Positions 1 through 9,158 are shown, numbered from the stretch's first letter. The stretch: 64,000 bases of DNA from Selenomonadaceae bacterium (GCA_017484005.1 JAFUTY010000046.1:1-64000), one strand, 5' to 3'. Made by a program: numbers and translations. Notes: a model not told the origin generated them from the sequence alone.

Positions 1-1
1 T

Positions 2-445
2 CCATACATCGATCAAATCAAACAAATCAAAAATCCAAAACCAAAAAACGAATCTATCGATGTGAAAGATCTCCTCGCGCAATTTGATCTCGATGCAATT
101 GGAAAATCGGCGATCAAATATTATCAAGCGATTATCGATCTGTCTGAAAAAATCTTCGATCATCTGCAAAAACTCGAGAACATTTCTCCAGACAATGAAT
201 CGATGCAAAAATTGAAACTCACTCCGGAGGATATTCGCGGACAAATTAAAGATATGCAAAATCAAATCGAGAGTCTCAAATCGCAAGCCGATCAATTTTT
301 CATCCAGCTCGATGAAGTCAATAATTCGCCAAATTCGATTCAAAAACTTGCGGAACTTGAATCGATGCCACGTCCAAGTTTTGAATTCATCATTGAAAAT
401 TTCGCGAACATCATAAACAAACTGTCGATTCATAATCTGAAATAA
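2..445 (+). CDS. Partial hypothetical protein (5' end outside window)
   Basis: The reading frame is open from base 2 to the TAA at 443-445, so the gene begins before the window. A GTG at 62 is an in-frame internal candidate but has no Shine-Dalgarno sequence upstream, so I do not take it as the start. The visible part (about 147 residues) is polar and helical, with a stretch rich in Gln, Lys, Glu and Asp around the segment IKDMQNQIESLKSQADQF that looks like a short coiled coil. I recognise no family. A strong terminator follows directly, so this is the last gene of its transcript. Confidence 0.6.
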   Translation, partial: PYIDQIKQIKNPKPKNESIDVKDLLAQFDLDAIGKSAIKYYQAIIDLSEKIFDHLQKLENISPDNESMQKLKLTPEDIRGQIKDMQNQIESLKSQADQFFIQLDEVNNSPNSIQKLAELESMPRPSFEFIIENFANIINKLSIHNLK

Positions 446-449
446 AAAG

Positions 450-488
450 ATCCCCGATTGATCTAATAGATCTGTCGGGGATTTTTAA
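450..488 (+). terminator. Rho-independent terminator
   Basis: The arms at 450-464 and 468-482 pair over 15 positions with one mismatch around an AAT loop. The stem contains ATCCCCGA and TCGGGGAT, followed by a T-rich tract. It belongs to a recurrent family of GATC-containing terminators in this window (also at 4712, 6365, 19842, 26556 and 37591). Confidence 0.85.
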
Positions 489-608
489 TTTTCCGTGAAG
501 GATTCAATATCGCAACGAAGAAATAATTCTGAAAACTTGATCAAAAATTTTGAATTGGATTTGAAACTTGAATTTGAAATTTGGATTTAAAATTGGAAGT
601 GAATTTTC

Positions 609-2819
609 ATGAATGATAAACATCTTCCGCCCGTGACAATCGATTCGATTCTCGAGACGGTCAAGGATTATCAACCGAAGGCAGATCTAAACTTCATCGA
701 GCGAGCCTATCTCGTCGCAAAAGAGGGACATGAGGGTCAAACAAGATCGAGTGGTGAGCCATACATCATTCATCCTCTCAATGTCGCCAATATTCTCGCA
801 GATTTGCACATGGATGATATCACAATCGCGGCGGCACTTCTTCATGATGTCGTTGAGGATACACTCTTCACGCTCGACGAAATTCAAGATATGTTTGGAG
901 ATGAAATCGCGTTGTTGATTGACGGCGTGACAAAACTCGGACAGATCGAATTCAAATCGAAAGAGGAGCAGCAACTCGAGACGTATCGAAAAATGTTTAT
1001 CGCAATGGCAAAAGATATTCGTGTCATAATGATAAAACTGGCGGATCGGCTGCATAACATGCGCACGCTGAAATTTGTTCCTCCGGAAAAGCAAAAACGA
1101 ATCGCTAGAGAAACGATCGAAGTCTATGCACCGCTGGCAAATCGACTCGGAATCTCATCGATCAAATGGGAACTCGAGGATCTTTCACTTCGATATCTTG
1201 AGCCGGAGATTTATTATGATCTCGTTGAAAATGTTAAGCAGAAACGCCGCGCTCGTCAAAATTTTATTTCAGAAGCTGTTCGAGAGATCGAGGCGGCTCT
1301 CGATGATTCAACAATTCATGCGGAGATATCTGGACGTGCAAAACATTTTTATTCGATTTACAAAAAAATGATGCGCGAGAAAAAAGATATCGGCGAAATT
1401 TATGATCTATCAGCGGTGCGAGTACTAGTTGACACCGTGAAAGATTGTTATGGAGTTCTCGGAATCATTCATGCAAAATGGAAACCGATCCCGGGGCGAT
1501 TCAAGGATTATATCGCGATGCCAAAGTCGAATGGATATCAATCGCTGCATACAACAGTCATGGCGCAGGGATATCCGCTCGAGATTCAAATTCGAACGTT
1601 CGCAATGCATCGAGTGTCAGAATATGGAGTCGCGGCGCATTGGAAATATAAAGAGCTCGGGCGATCGGCTCAAGCGACTTCGACGATGGATCAAAAGCTG
1701 TCTTGGCTGCGGCAGATGGTGAATCTCCAGCAGGAAATTCCAGATCCGCGCGAATATTTCGAAGCGTTGAAAGTCGATATTTTCAGCGACGAAGTTTTCT
1801 GTTTCACACCGCGAGGCGACGTGATAGATCTTCCGAACGGTTCGAATCCTATCGATTTTGCATATAGAATTCACACGCAGATCGGTCATCATTGCATCGG
1901 CGCAAAAGTTAATGGAAAGATCGTTCCGCTCGAATATAAATTGCAGAATGGCGATCTTGTCGATATCATTGTGAATCGCTCAAATCCTGGACCATCGCGC
2001 GATTGGCTGTCAATTGTTGCATCGAGCGAGACGCGTTCAAAAATCAGATCATTTTTCAAAAAAGCAGCTCGCGAGGAGAATATCGAAGTCGGGCGGAATC
2101 AAATCGAAAAGGAATTGAAACATCTCGGCTACATTCCAAAGGAAGTTTTGAAGGGCGATCGATTGACACTGGTGGCTCAACGGCTCAACATTTTATCGGA
2201 AGATGATTTGCTGGCGGCGTTAGGATATGGCGGCGTGGCAATTCATGGAATTGTGACAAAACTGATCGAGCTGCATAAAAAAGATCTTCAAAAAAGTCAT
2301 CCTAAAGAAGTATCGGAATTGTTGAATGAACTTCGACCGACAAATGGAAAGCCTTCTGCAGATTCGCATGGAGTTTTGGTCGAGGGCGAATCGGGATTGC
2401 TCGTGAGACTCGCGAAATGCTGCAATCCAATTCCTGGTGACGCGATAACTGGATTCATCACGCGCGGGCGAGGAATCACAGTTCATCGTTCCGATTGTCC
2501 CAATTTAATCGGCGGCGAGGAGACAATATCGCGAATGATTGAAGTCAGCTGGGATGTTGGAATTGAGGAGCTGTATCTTTTCGAAATCGAGATTGTCTGT
2601 GTTGATAAAAGTGGAGTTTTGGCGGATTTATTAGCGCTGCCGTCAGAAATGAAATTGAACATTCGATCAGTCAACGCGACTCCCAATCGAAACAACAAAA
2701 CTTCGACGGTGCGAATCGGTGTCGATGTGAAAAATGCAGATCAAGCAAGCGCGCTGATGACTCGAATGCGTCGAATCAAAAATGTTTTCAGCGTTTCCAG
2801 AGCTGTGAAAAGTAGGTGA
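609..2819 (+). CDS. relA: Bifunctional (p)ppGpp synthetase/hydrolase (RelA/SpoT, Rel)
   Basis: Cytosolic stringent-response enzyme that makes (p)ppGpp from ATP and GTP/GDP and hydrolyses it. The 736 residues match the long RSH family. The HD hydrolase domain has His55 and the pair His79-Asp80 in LLHDVVEDT, plus KLADRLHNMRT. The synthetase domain carries RFKDYIAMPKSNGYQSLHT near residues 297-315; the RFKD form is typical of bifunctional Rel enzymes. A TGS domain follows at about 395-455 and an ACT domain at about 660-735. ATG 609 has GGAAGTG seven bases upstream. The 120-base leader is AT-rich with TTGAAA-like repeats; I could not fix a promoter in it. The HAD gene starts four bases after the stop. 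Confidence 0.97.
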   Translation: MNDKHLPPVTIDSILETVKDYQPKADLNFIERAYLVAKEGHEGQTRSSGEPYIIHPLNVANILADLHMDDITIAAALLHDVVEDTLFTLDEIQDMFGDEIALLIDGVTKLGQIEFKSKEEQQLETYRKMFIAMAKDIRVIMIKLADRLHNMRTLKFVPPEKQKRIARETIEVYAPLANRLGISSIKWELEDLSLRYLEPEIYYDLVENVKQKRRARQNFISEAVREIEAALDDSTIHAEISGRAKHFYSIYKKMMREKKDIGEIYDLSAVRVLVDTVKDCYGVLGIIHAKWKPIPGRFKDYIAMPKSNGYQSLHTTVMAQGYPLEIQIRTFAMHRVSEYGVAAHWKYKELGRSAQATSTMDQKLSWLRQMVNLQQEIPDPREYFEALKVDIFSDEVFCFTPRGDVIDLPNGSNPIDFAYRIHTQIGHHCIGAKVNGKIVPLEYKLQNGDLVDIIVNRSNPGPSRDWLSIVASSETRSKIRSFFKKAAREENIEVGRNQIEKELKHLGYIPKEVLKGDRLTLVAQRLNILSEDDLLAALGYGGVAIHGIVTKLIELHKKDLQKSHPKEVSELLNELRPTNGKPSADSHGVLVEGESGLLVRLAKCCNPIPGDAITGFITRGRGITVHRSDCPNLIGGEETISRMIEVSWDVGIEELYLFEIEIVCVDKSGVLADLLALPSEMKLNIRSVNATPNRNNKTSTVRIGVDVKNADQASALMTRMRRIKNVFSVSRAVKSR

Positions 2820-2823
2820 CAGA

Positions 2824-3645
2824 ATGTACAAACTTTTAACTTTAGATTTGGATGGAACGACTCTCGATTCTCAGAAAAAAATTCCACCTGAAACAATCGA
2901 GGCGTTGAAAAAACTTCGATCGATGAAGGTTGAAGCTGCAATTGCGAGCGGTCGAGGAGTTGCAGAGCTTATCGATTATCGCGAAATGACAGATGAAATT
3001 CGATTCGCGATTCTATTGAGCGGTGCACTTGTCTATAATTGTCAAGAATTGAAGCCGGTTGCGTATCGAGCGATCGATCCAAAATTGCAGCGTGAGATCA
3101 TTCAAGCCGGAATCGATGAAAATGCAATGGTGCAACTGTTGACAACTGGAAAATCGATCTGCCGGCAGATTGATATTGATCATATGGATGATTTTGCGAT
3201 GGGGATTTATCATTCGATGTATGAAAGAGTTTGCGAGCGTTGCGAGAATTTTTTCGATGTGGTTGACAAATATTCGGATGAAATTTGCAAAATCAACATT
3301 TATCATCGGTCGATAAAATCTTGCGATGTGACGCAGGCGCGATTGAAAAAATTTCCATTGGAAGTTGTTCGGGCGGAAGAATTGGGGCTCGAGATGAATT
3401 CGCTCGGAATTTCAAAGGCAGTTGGACTTCGAGATCTTTGCGAGCATTTGAAAATCGATCTATCGGAAGTCATTTCAATCGGCGATGCATATAACGATCT
3501 TGAACTGTTAAAAATCGTCGGAAGATCTGTCGCGATGGGAAATGCTGAGGATCAAGTCAAAAAAATTGCAGATGAAATCACATTGACAAATGATGAAAAT
3601 GGAGTTCTTGCAACGATTCGAAAGTATTTTGGAGGAGATTTGTAA
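2824..3645 (+). CDS. Cof-type HAD-IIB family phosphatase
   Basis: 273-residue soluble HAD hydrolase, probably acting on a small phosphorylated metabolite. Motif I is LDLDGTTLD at residues 6-14, with the nucleophile and acid/base Asp. Motif III/IV is SIGDAYNDLELL near 220, followed by AMGNA, typical of the Cof/YidA group. The cap lies between them. It sits four bases after relA, and its stop overlaps the next start, so relA, this gene and rfaE1 look like one transcript. The substrate cannot be read from sequence. A paralogue of the same class lies at 21781-22602. Confidence 0.9.
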   Translation: MYKLLTLDLDGTTLDSQKKIPPETIEALKKLRSMKVEAAIASGRGVAELIDYREMTDEIRFAILLSGALVYNCQELKPVAYRAIDPKLQREIIQAGIDENAMVQLLTTGKSICRQIDIDHMDDFAMGIYHSMYERVCERCENFFDVVDKYSDEICKINIYHRSIKSCDVTQARLKKFPLEVVRAEELGLEMNSLGISKAVGLRDLCEHLKIDLSEVISIGDAYNDLELLKIVGRSVAMGNAEDQVKKIADEITLTNDENGVLATIRKYFGGDL

Positions 3646-4622
3646 TGAGAGAACTCCGCGAATTTTTGATGAATCGAGCGAAAAATAGTCGAGTTTTAGT
3701 TGTCGGCGATGTAATGCTCGATAGATATTATTTTGGAAAGGTGACTCGATTTTCCAGCGAAGCACCGATTCCAGTCGCTCGAGTCGTTGGAACTCGATTG
3801 TCACTCGGCGGCGCGGCGAATGTTGCAGATAACTTGGCGCTTCTCGGCTGTCAAACTTCAATAGCTGGATATGTTGGCAACGATCAAAATTGCGAATCGC
3901 TTCAAGAACTTTTCACGAAGCGGGGAATCGATTGGTCAGGATTGGTTTTCACAGACAATCCAACGACGACGAAAGTTCGAATAATGAGCGGGCATCATCA
4001 AATGTTTCGAGTCGATTTCGAAGATACATCGCCGCGTCCAGATGCAGACGTCGAAAAATTATTGAGTTATATACATCGACGGCTGAATGAATCGCTCGAC
4101 GCAATTGTGGTATCAGATAACGAAAAGGGAGTTGTCACTGAATTTTTCTGTCAGCGGTTGATTCGTGACGCGCATGAACATGGAGTTCCGGTGATTGTAA
4201 ATCCATATGGCGAGAATTGGATAAAATATTCCGGCGCAGATTTTTTGACACCGAACATCGCGCGATTGAATCGAGTTTTGCTAGAACCTATCGCAGTTGG
4301 AGATGACGAGGCAACTGAACGCGCTGCGAAATATGTAATGAGAAAATTCAATATCGCGAATGTTTTGGCGACTCGATCCGGCGATGGAGTAACGATGGTG
4401 ACTGAAGAAAATAAGACAACTCACATTCGAACAATCGAGCAGGAAGTTTTTGATCCAGCTGGCGCAGGCGATACAATTTTGGCGGTTTTTGGAATGACTT
4501 TGGCGGGCGGAAGAGCTCCGGAGGATGGAGCGTATTTAGCGAATTTGGCAGCCTCGATTGTCGTTTCGAAAGCTGGAACTTATGCAGTCAGTCAAGAGGA
4601 GCTTGTCAAAATGTTAGCTTGA
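3645..4622 (+). CDS. rfaE1: D-glycero-beta-D-manno-heptose-7-phosphate kinase (RfaE1-type, PfkB family)
   Basis: PfkB-family sugar kinase of 325 residues. The N-terminal VVGDVMLDRYYFGKVTRFSS and following EAPIPV are the hallmark of the RfaE/HldE kinase domain, which phosphorylates heptose-7-phosphate at C1 for LPS inner core. DPAGAGDT near residue 275 is the PfkB anion-hole and catalytic Asp signature. The adenylyltransferase domain of fused HldE is absent, so this is the single-domain form. Start and previous stop overlap as TAATG. It is the best single indicator in the window of an LPS-bearing outer membrane. The partner genes (gmhA, gmhB, rfaE2) are not here. Confidence 0.92.
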   Translation: MRELREFLMNRAKNSRVLVVGDVMLDRYYFGKVTRFSSEAPIPVARVVGTRLSLGGAANVADNLALLGCQTSIAGYVGNDQNCESLQELFTKRGIDWSGLVFTDNPTTTKVRIMSGHHQMFRVDFEDTSPRPDADVEKLLSYIHRRLNESLDAIVVSDNEKGVVTEFFCQRLIRDAHEHGVPVIVNPYGENWIKYSGADFLTPNIARLNRVLLEPIAVGDDEATERAAKYVMRKFNIANVLATRSGDGVTMVTEENKTTHIRTIEQEVFDPAGAGDTILAVFGMTLAGGRAPEDGAYLANLAASIVVSKAGTYAVSQEELVKMLA

Positions 4623-4635
4623 TCCGAATGAAAAA

Positions 4636-4660
4636 GATCCACCGACAAGCGTGACGCTTG
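4636..4660 (+). repeat. Degenerate terminator-like remnant
   Basis: A-rich AAAAAGATCCACCGAC resembles the left half of the next terminator (4705-4724). It is followed by a small perfect hairpin CAAGCG-TGA-CGCTTG (4646-4660) but no T tract. It may be a decayed copy of the GATC terminator unit. Confidence 0.4.
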
Positions 4661-4711
4661 ACCCAATTTGTGGCAACGTTTCTCACCGATTGCTACTTGT
4701 CTCGCAAAAAA

Positions 4712-4750
4712 AGATCCATCGATCAAAGTTGATCGGTGGATCTCTTTTTT
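4712..4750. terminator. Bidirectional terminator
   Basis: Arms 4712-4724 and 4731-4743 form a 13-bp stem with one G-T pair. An A run precedes it and a T run follows, so it can serve both rfaE1 (plus) and the convergent TPR gene (minus). Confidence 0.88.
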
Positions 4751-4763
4751 TGTGTGATCGAGC

Positions 4764-5723
4764 TTATCCCATGCGTCTATCGCCAAAAGTCACATATCGA
4801 GAGCCGTTTTTGAATGTTCCAGCGGGATCGATCGCTATCCATTTTTGATGATCCGATTCCGCAAGATCCTTCCTGCCCATTGCGTTGTATGTTGACTGGC
4901 GCAGACAATAAGCCATTGCGAAATTTGGTTTCAACTCGATTGCTTTTGTGAAATCAGCCGCGGCAAGATCATATTTTTTGAGCTGGTGATAGACTATCGC
5001 GCGATTGTAAAATGCTTCCGCGAATTTTGGATTGAGCGCAATTGCCTTTGAATAATTCTCGATCGCCTCGTCATATTTCCCCGCGATAAGTGATCTATTT
5101 CTGATGTAATTTCCCGTCGTGAGAAATTTGTTTCCATTCTCTAAAAACTGCATCGCCGCGAAATAATTGTCATTTTTCTGTGCCTCGTCACGAATTTTCT
5201 GACGCTCAATTTCACTCGATGCAGATTCAATCTGAAGTTTTAAAGAATCGAGTTCAGAATTTAATCGATCGCGTTCCTTCTCGACTTCCTTCAATTGACG
5301 AGTTGCTTCATTGAGTTCGCCGCGATCTCGTCCGAGCTGTTCAGAAATATTATCATCGTCAACGAGCACTTTCACATGACATCGAAAGCAAATCGATTTT
5401 CCATCGCTCGAAGTCTGCATGTTGATAATCGGCTCGCCTTTGAGTTGCAAAACATTCGCGGAAATCATTTCGATAACATCTTCTTCAAGAACATGATCTA
5501 CCGTTTTCGATACAGCTTTGACGTAGACGCTCGCCATTTGACTTGCATTTCGCATCGCTTCGATTCGCGCTTTATCTCTTGCGATTGAAAAATTTTCATC
5601 GAGATCGATGCTCGCGTTATATTCTCCATCTGCTTCAATGATTCTTTGCGCCGCATCAGCATTTGGAAGAAGTATCAGCGACAGAATCGTGACTCCCATG
5701 AAAAATTTTTTCGACAGATTCAT
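4764..5723 (-). CDS. Secreted protein: LPP20/FlgT-like N-terminal domain, coiled coil and TPR repeats
   Basis: 319 residues. A signal peptide (MNLSKKFFMGVTILSLILLP, cleavage near ADA-AQ) predicts export. Residues 25-125 form an alpha-beta domain with the pattern ARIEAMRNASQMA and then ICFRCHVKVLVDDD, reminiscent of LPP20/FlgT-N domains. The same domain stands alone in the protein at 63605-64000. A heptad-rich coiled coil covers about 130-175 (RQLKEVEKERDRLNSELDSL). Two to three TPR motifs follow (YNRAIVYHQLKKYDLAAADF). The SD AAGGCTGG precedes the ATG. The role is probably envelope protein-protein interaction, but no function can be assigned. It relates to the TPR pair at the right end. Confidence 0.8.
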   Translation of the reverse strand: MNLSKKFFMGVTILSLILLPNADAAQRIIEADGEYNASIDLDENFSIARDKARIEAMRNASQMASVYVKAVSKTVDHVLEEDVIEMISANVLQLKGEPIINMQTSSDGKSICFRCHVKVLVDDDNISEQLGRDRGELNEATRQLKEVEKERDRLNSELDSLKLQIESASSEIERQKIRDEAQKNDNYFAAMQFLENGNKFLTTGNYIRNRSLIAGKYDEAIENYSKAIALNPKFAEAFYNRAIVYHQLKKYDLAAADFTKAIELKPNFAMAYCLRQSTYNAMGRKDLAESDHQKWIAIDPAGTFKNGSRYVTFGDRRMG

Positions 5724-5804
5724 TTCAACCAGCCTTTACAACTTTTTATGAAATTTTATCATTGAAACAAATTCAATTCGAGAAATTTCTAATTTGATTT
5801 CAAT

Positions 5805-5833
5805 TTGACGCTGCAGATTTCTACTTTTAAAAT
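5805..5833 (+). promoter_or_regulatory. Sigma-70 type promoter for the lectin-fold gene
   Basis: TTGACG (5805-5810), a 17-base spacer and TAAAAT (5828-5833), 30 bases before the GTG start at 5864, in the divergent spacer between two secreted-protein genes. Confidence 0.65.
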
Positions 5834-5863
5834 TAAGTCAAATTTCAAGCGGGAGGAATTTTT

Positions 5864-6340
5864 GTGAATCTGAAACAAATTTTATGTTCAACTGCACTCA
5901 TCTCGACTTTGATGATCTCGAGCGCGCAGGCAAATGTTCTCGATGGAGCGACTGAACACAATTGGCATTATTACAAGGCGTTCGAATTTGGATTGAATTG
6001 GAAAGATGCTGAAGCGTTTTGTGAATCGATGGGCGGACATCTTGCGACGGCTGAGAATTCTGACGAGAATGCAGTGATTCAGCAGGTTATCGATGCGGGC
6101 GGAAAAGATGAATATTTCATCGGTGGTTTCAGAGATGATCGCGGAATTTGGAGATGGATTTCATCAGGAATTATAACGGATCAAAATTGGAAATCTGGAT
6201 ATCCTAATTCTTCACCGCTAATGACCATGAAAAAGAAACATGAAGCGCGTTGGACTACATCATATTCTTGGGGAGATGCAAAATATCCTTTCATTTGTGA
6301 GTGGGATGATGAATCCAAAGCTCACGATTCAAATTGGTAA
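5864..6340 (+). CDS. Secreted C-type-lectin-fold protein
   Basis: 158 residues with a clear signal peptide (residues 1-23, ending SSAQA). The rest is one C-type lectin-like domain: HWHYYKAF-like opening strand, WKDAEAFCESMGGHLATAEN, FIGGFRDDRGIWRWISSG, NWKSGYPN and a closing FICEW. Only the outer Cys pair (in AFCES and FICEW) is visible; the inner pair and the EPN/WND calcium-sugar motifs are not intact, so carbohydrate binding is uncertain. The GTG start has GGGAGG at 5851-5856. It is monocistronic between its own promoter and a bidirectional terminator. Such domains in bacteria also occur in formylglycine-like and adhesin contexts. Confidence 0.8.
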   Translation: MNLKQILCSTALISTLMISSAQANVLDGATEHNWHYYKAFEFGLNWKDAEAFCESMGGHLATAENSDENAVIQQVIDAGGKDEYFIGGFRDDRGIWRWISSGIITDQNWKSGYPNSSPLMTMKKKHEARWTTSYSWGDAKYPFICEWDDESKAHDSNW

Positions 6341-6364
6341 AAATTTCAAATCCGAACAAAAAAA

Positions 6365-6406
6365 GAGATCCATCGATCGAAAAATGATCGGTGGATCTCT
6401 TTTTTA
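6365..6406. terminator. Bidirectional terminator
   Basis: Arms AGAGATCCATCGATC (6365-6379) and GATCGGTGGATCTCT (6387-6401) form a 15-bp stem flanked by A7 and T6. It separates the lectin-fold gene from the convergent restriction-modification gene, whose stop codon (6404-6406) lies in the T tract. Confidence 0.9.
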
Positions 6407-9010
6407 TTTTGTGAGATCTTGATACATTTCAAACAGTCTAGAAACGATTTCAGATTCCGAAATATTTTTTGAGAATCCATATGCATCGATAACCGCTCGA
6501 TCATTTTCTTCATGAGCCTTCCGAAGATCTTGAGGCATGAGATTTGGATCATATAATTCAGCGAGACTTGAATTTGAATGATTTGATCTTGCATCGAGGA
6601 TTTTTTGAGCTGTAACTTCGATCTTTGAATTGTGATTCGGAAATGGAAAATTATTATAAACGATCTTTGCAGAGTATCGATATCCATTTCCTAATCTTCC
6701 ACAGACAACTCGAGTCCATGCCATGTGAATTTTCGATGTTAAAATTCCAAAAAGCTCAAGAGTTCCATCGGGAATTATCAAGACTGCATTCGTCGGAATT
6801 GAATTCGAATCGAGAAAATCGATCGGAATATATTTTCGATTGCTCGTTGTAGTGGCTGGGACGAGTATATATCGATCTGGATTGATTTGCTCGCGAAACA
6901 GCCATGGAGTCTCAGCGAGTTTTTGACGATCTGGCGCACCTTTCAATCGATCCGATCGACATTTTTCAACTCGATCATAAACATTTTTCATGGATTTGAT
7001 CTCGGAAGGTTCAGCATCGACAAGCCATAAACAATATCGCGGCGAATTTTGAACGAATTCATCTGCACCGACGAGCCGCTTGATAAATTTTTTAGCTCGC
7101 GGATCTCTTTTCAAAAATTCATCGAGATCCTCCGACTCGATAATCAGATTTCCACCATCTGCCGGACGATTTCCAGTGATCATTTTTGGAACATCTTCGA
7201 TAGATTTTGTCCTCGATTCGACACAAACATTCGGCGCGTCGCGAAGATATCCATTGAGATTTTTCACACGCTTTTCATCGAGCAATTTAATCTCCCGATC
7301 GAATCGCGCAAATCCAACAATTACGCAGAAAACTTGAGCCATCGAATCCCTGTCCGTCGATTCATTTTCCCATCTGAAACTCGACCGCGCAAAATTGATC
7401 TTGACTCCATCAGCGAACATATCTTTCCATAAATATCCAACCTGCTCGCCTTGAGAAATTGAACTTGTCGCAACGAATCCAACTTCAACTTTCGAATCGC
7501 GGATATATTCGGAAGCTTTTTTGAACCATGCACATACATAATCCATTTTTCCAGCCGCTTTATTATTGTCAAAAAACGATTTCATCTCTGATTTTTGATT
7601 CGCGTTTTGCATTGAATATCCGAGATAAGGTGGATTTCCCATGATGTAATCGGCATCTGGAACGACTGATTTCCAATCGATCTCGAGCGAGTTTCCTTCA
7701 ATTATATTGGCATTTCGATTCAGCGAGAGAAAATTCGATCCTCCATTCATCTGATGTTCCGAGATCCAAATTGCTAATTTTGCAACTTGAACCGCCCAAT
7801 CATTGATCTCGATTCCGTAGAAATTCTCGATCGATACGCGAATCGATCCACCAATCTTTTTAATGATTTGATCTTCCAATTTCCGAAGTGAGATGAATGT
7901 TTCAGTTAAAAAATTTCCAGAGCCACATGCAGGATCAAAAAATTTCAGATTTGCAATTTTGTCATGCAATTCATCGAGATTCTCTCCACTTTCAAATTCA
8001 GATTTAAGATCATCGAGGAACAATGGATCAATGATCTTGTGAATATTCTCGATCGATGTGTAATGAATTCCGCCCGCATGTTTTGTCTCTGGATTCATGA
8101 TCGACTCGAAAATTGATCCGAAGATCGTCGGCGAGATTTTTGACCAATTGAAATTCGCTGATGCATTGATCAAATTCCGCAAAATTTCATCGAGATTTGA
8201 ATCATTCGCAACTCTATCGATAATCTCGAGTGTTGAATCTTTGAACAGCTCGCCGTCAACATATGGAAACGCCGCGAGAATATCATCGATCAATTCCGGA
8301 AGATCTTTCATGTCAAAACGCTTGAACAATCTTTCGAATGATCGTCTGAATTCCGCCGGCAAATATTTATATTTCAGTGACGCGAGATAATCGAGAAATT
8401 GACGCTTTTTGAACAGTCCAGAGTCTTCAGCATACAAACAAAATACGAGTTGAATGCAGAATCGATTCAATAAAAACATTTCTGAATCTGAAAGTTTGAT
8501 CGTGAGAAATAGATCTCTGAAATTTTGAATGAGAGATCCAGCCGCGCTCGAGATCAATTCTTCCGAATAAATTTCAGCACGATGTGGATTCGTCAAAAAT
8601 CTCAAATCAAACTCTGCAAGATCTTTCACAGCGACTTTGACAACATTTTTCTCTGGACGTTCAAATTTTAAATTGTAGATCCAAATTTCATCGAAGTTCG
8701 AAGTGATAATCCAATTCGCTTTTTGATCGACAGCTCGAGCATTGTCATATCTTTTCGCTTGCTCGAATGGCGTCAAAATTGATCCATCGGATTGTTTTTC
8801 TGGAGCATCGAGTTTTCTGCCGCGAGATTTCTGCTCGATCAAAATTTTTGTCGTCGAAATCCAAACATCGATATATCCAATCGAATCTCCCAATTGAACT
8901 TGAACCTCAAAATCCAAAACTTCATCGGGATTTGCAATTCCACAATGCTCGCGAATCAGCCATGTCCAATATGGATAGCAATCCTGTTTCTCTCGAAAAA
9001 ATTCCTGCAT
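6404..9010 (-). CDS. Type IIG (MmeI-like) restriction endonuclease-methyltransferase
   Basis: 868-residue single-chain enzyme. The N-terminal PD-(D/E)XK nuclease reads D48 then E59-Q-K61 within YIDVWISTTKILIEQKSRG, close to the D-X9-10-EXK layout of MmeI-type enzymes. A helical linker follows. The N6-adenine methyltransferase has motif I FFDPACGSGNF near 355-365 and motif IV NPPY near 456-459. The C-terminal third (about 600-780) is in the place of a target-recognition domain. A SAM-dependent enzyme of this kind protects and cuts DNA at its own asymmetric site; the site cannot be predicted. GGGAGG precedes the ATG. It lies directly downstream of a tRNA gene, a common insertion position. Alternatives are an orphan or BREX-like methylase, made less likely by the intact nuclease motif. 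Confidence 0.88.
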   Translation of the reverse strand: MQEFFREKQDCYPYWTWLIREHCGIANPDEVLDFEVQVQLGDSIGYIDVWISTTKILIEQKSRGRKLDAPEKQSDGSILTPFEQAKRYDNARAVDQKANWIITSNFDEIWIYNLKFERPEKNVVKVAVKDLAEFDLRFLTNPHRAEIYSEELISSAAGSLIQNFRDLFLTIKLSDSEMFLLNRFCIQLVFCLYAEDSGLFKKRQFLDYLASLKYKYLPAEFRRSFERLFKRFDMKDLPELIDDILAAFPYVDGELFKDSTLEIIDRVANDSNLDEILRNLINASANFNWSKISPTIFGSIFESIMNPETKHAGGIHYTSIENIHKIIDPLFLDDLKSEFESGENLDELHDKIANLKFFDPACGSGNFLTETFISLRKLEDQIIKKIGGSIRVSIENFYGIEINDWAVQVAKLAIWISEHQMNGGSNFLSLNRNANIIEGNSLEIDWKSVVPDADYIMGNPPYLGYSMQNANQKSEMKSFFDNNKAAGKMDYVCAWFKKASEYIRDSKVEVGFVATSSISQGEQVGYLWKDMFADGVKINFARSSFRWENESTDRDSMAQVFCVIVGFARFDREIKLLDEKRVKNLNGYLRDAPNVCVESRTKSIEDVPKMITGNRPADGGNLIIESEDLDEFLKRDPRAKKFIKRLVGADEFVQNSPRYCLWLVDAEPSEIKSMKNVYDRVEKCRSDRLKGAPDRQKLAETPWLFREQINPDRYILVPATTTSNRKYIPIDFLDSNSIPTNAVLIIPDGTLELFGILTSKIHMAWTRVVCGRLGNGYRYSAKIVYNNFPFPNHNSKIEVTAQKILDARSNHSNSSLAELYDPNLMPQDLRKAHEENDRAVIDAYGFSKNISESEIVSRLFEMYQDLTK

Positions 9011-9028
9011 CGAATCGCCTCCCGAATC

Positions 9029-9053
9029 AAAAAAGACGATCGATTTCTCGACC
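9029..9053 (-). terminator. Weak terminator between tRNA-Gly and the restriction-modification gene
   Basis: On the minus strand GGTCGA-GAAA-TCGATC (9053-9038) forms a 6-bp stem with one G-T pair. GTC and six T residues follow. It could end the tRNA transcript before the methylase gene. Confidence 0.4.
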
Positions 9054-9072
9054 GCCTTTGATTTTCAAAATT

Positions 9073-9146
9073 TGGAGCGGGCAATGGGAATCGAACCCAC
9101 CTCTCAAGCTTGGGAAGCTCGAATTCTACCGATGAACTATGCCCGC
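9073..9146 (-). tRNA. tRNA-Gly(CCC)
   Basis: On the minus strand the acceptor stem GCGGGCA pairs with TGCCCGC. The D arm is GTTC-GAAT, the anticodon stem is CGAGC-GCTTG with loop TTCCCAA (anticodon CCC), and the T arm is GTGGG-TTCGATT-CCCAT. The discriminator T and CCA are encoded (CCA at 9073-9075). All four arms close, and the pattern matches known Gly CCC tRNAs. Confidence 0.95.
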
Positions 9147-9158
9147 AAACCTCGACGA

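Noticed and set aside
4636-4700. Full second terminator after rfaE1
   Set aside because: Only a left arm and a small unrelated hairpin are present, without a T tract; kept as a remnant.
6346-6687. Minus-strand frame at the end of the restriction-modification gene
   Set aside because: It overlaps the real gene in another frame and crosses the terminator; no start signal.
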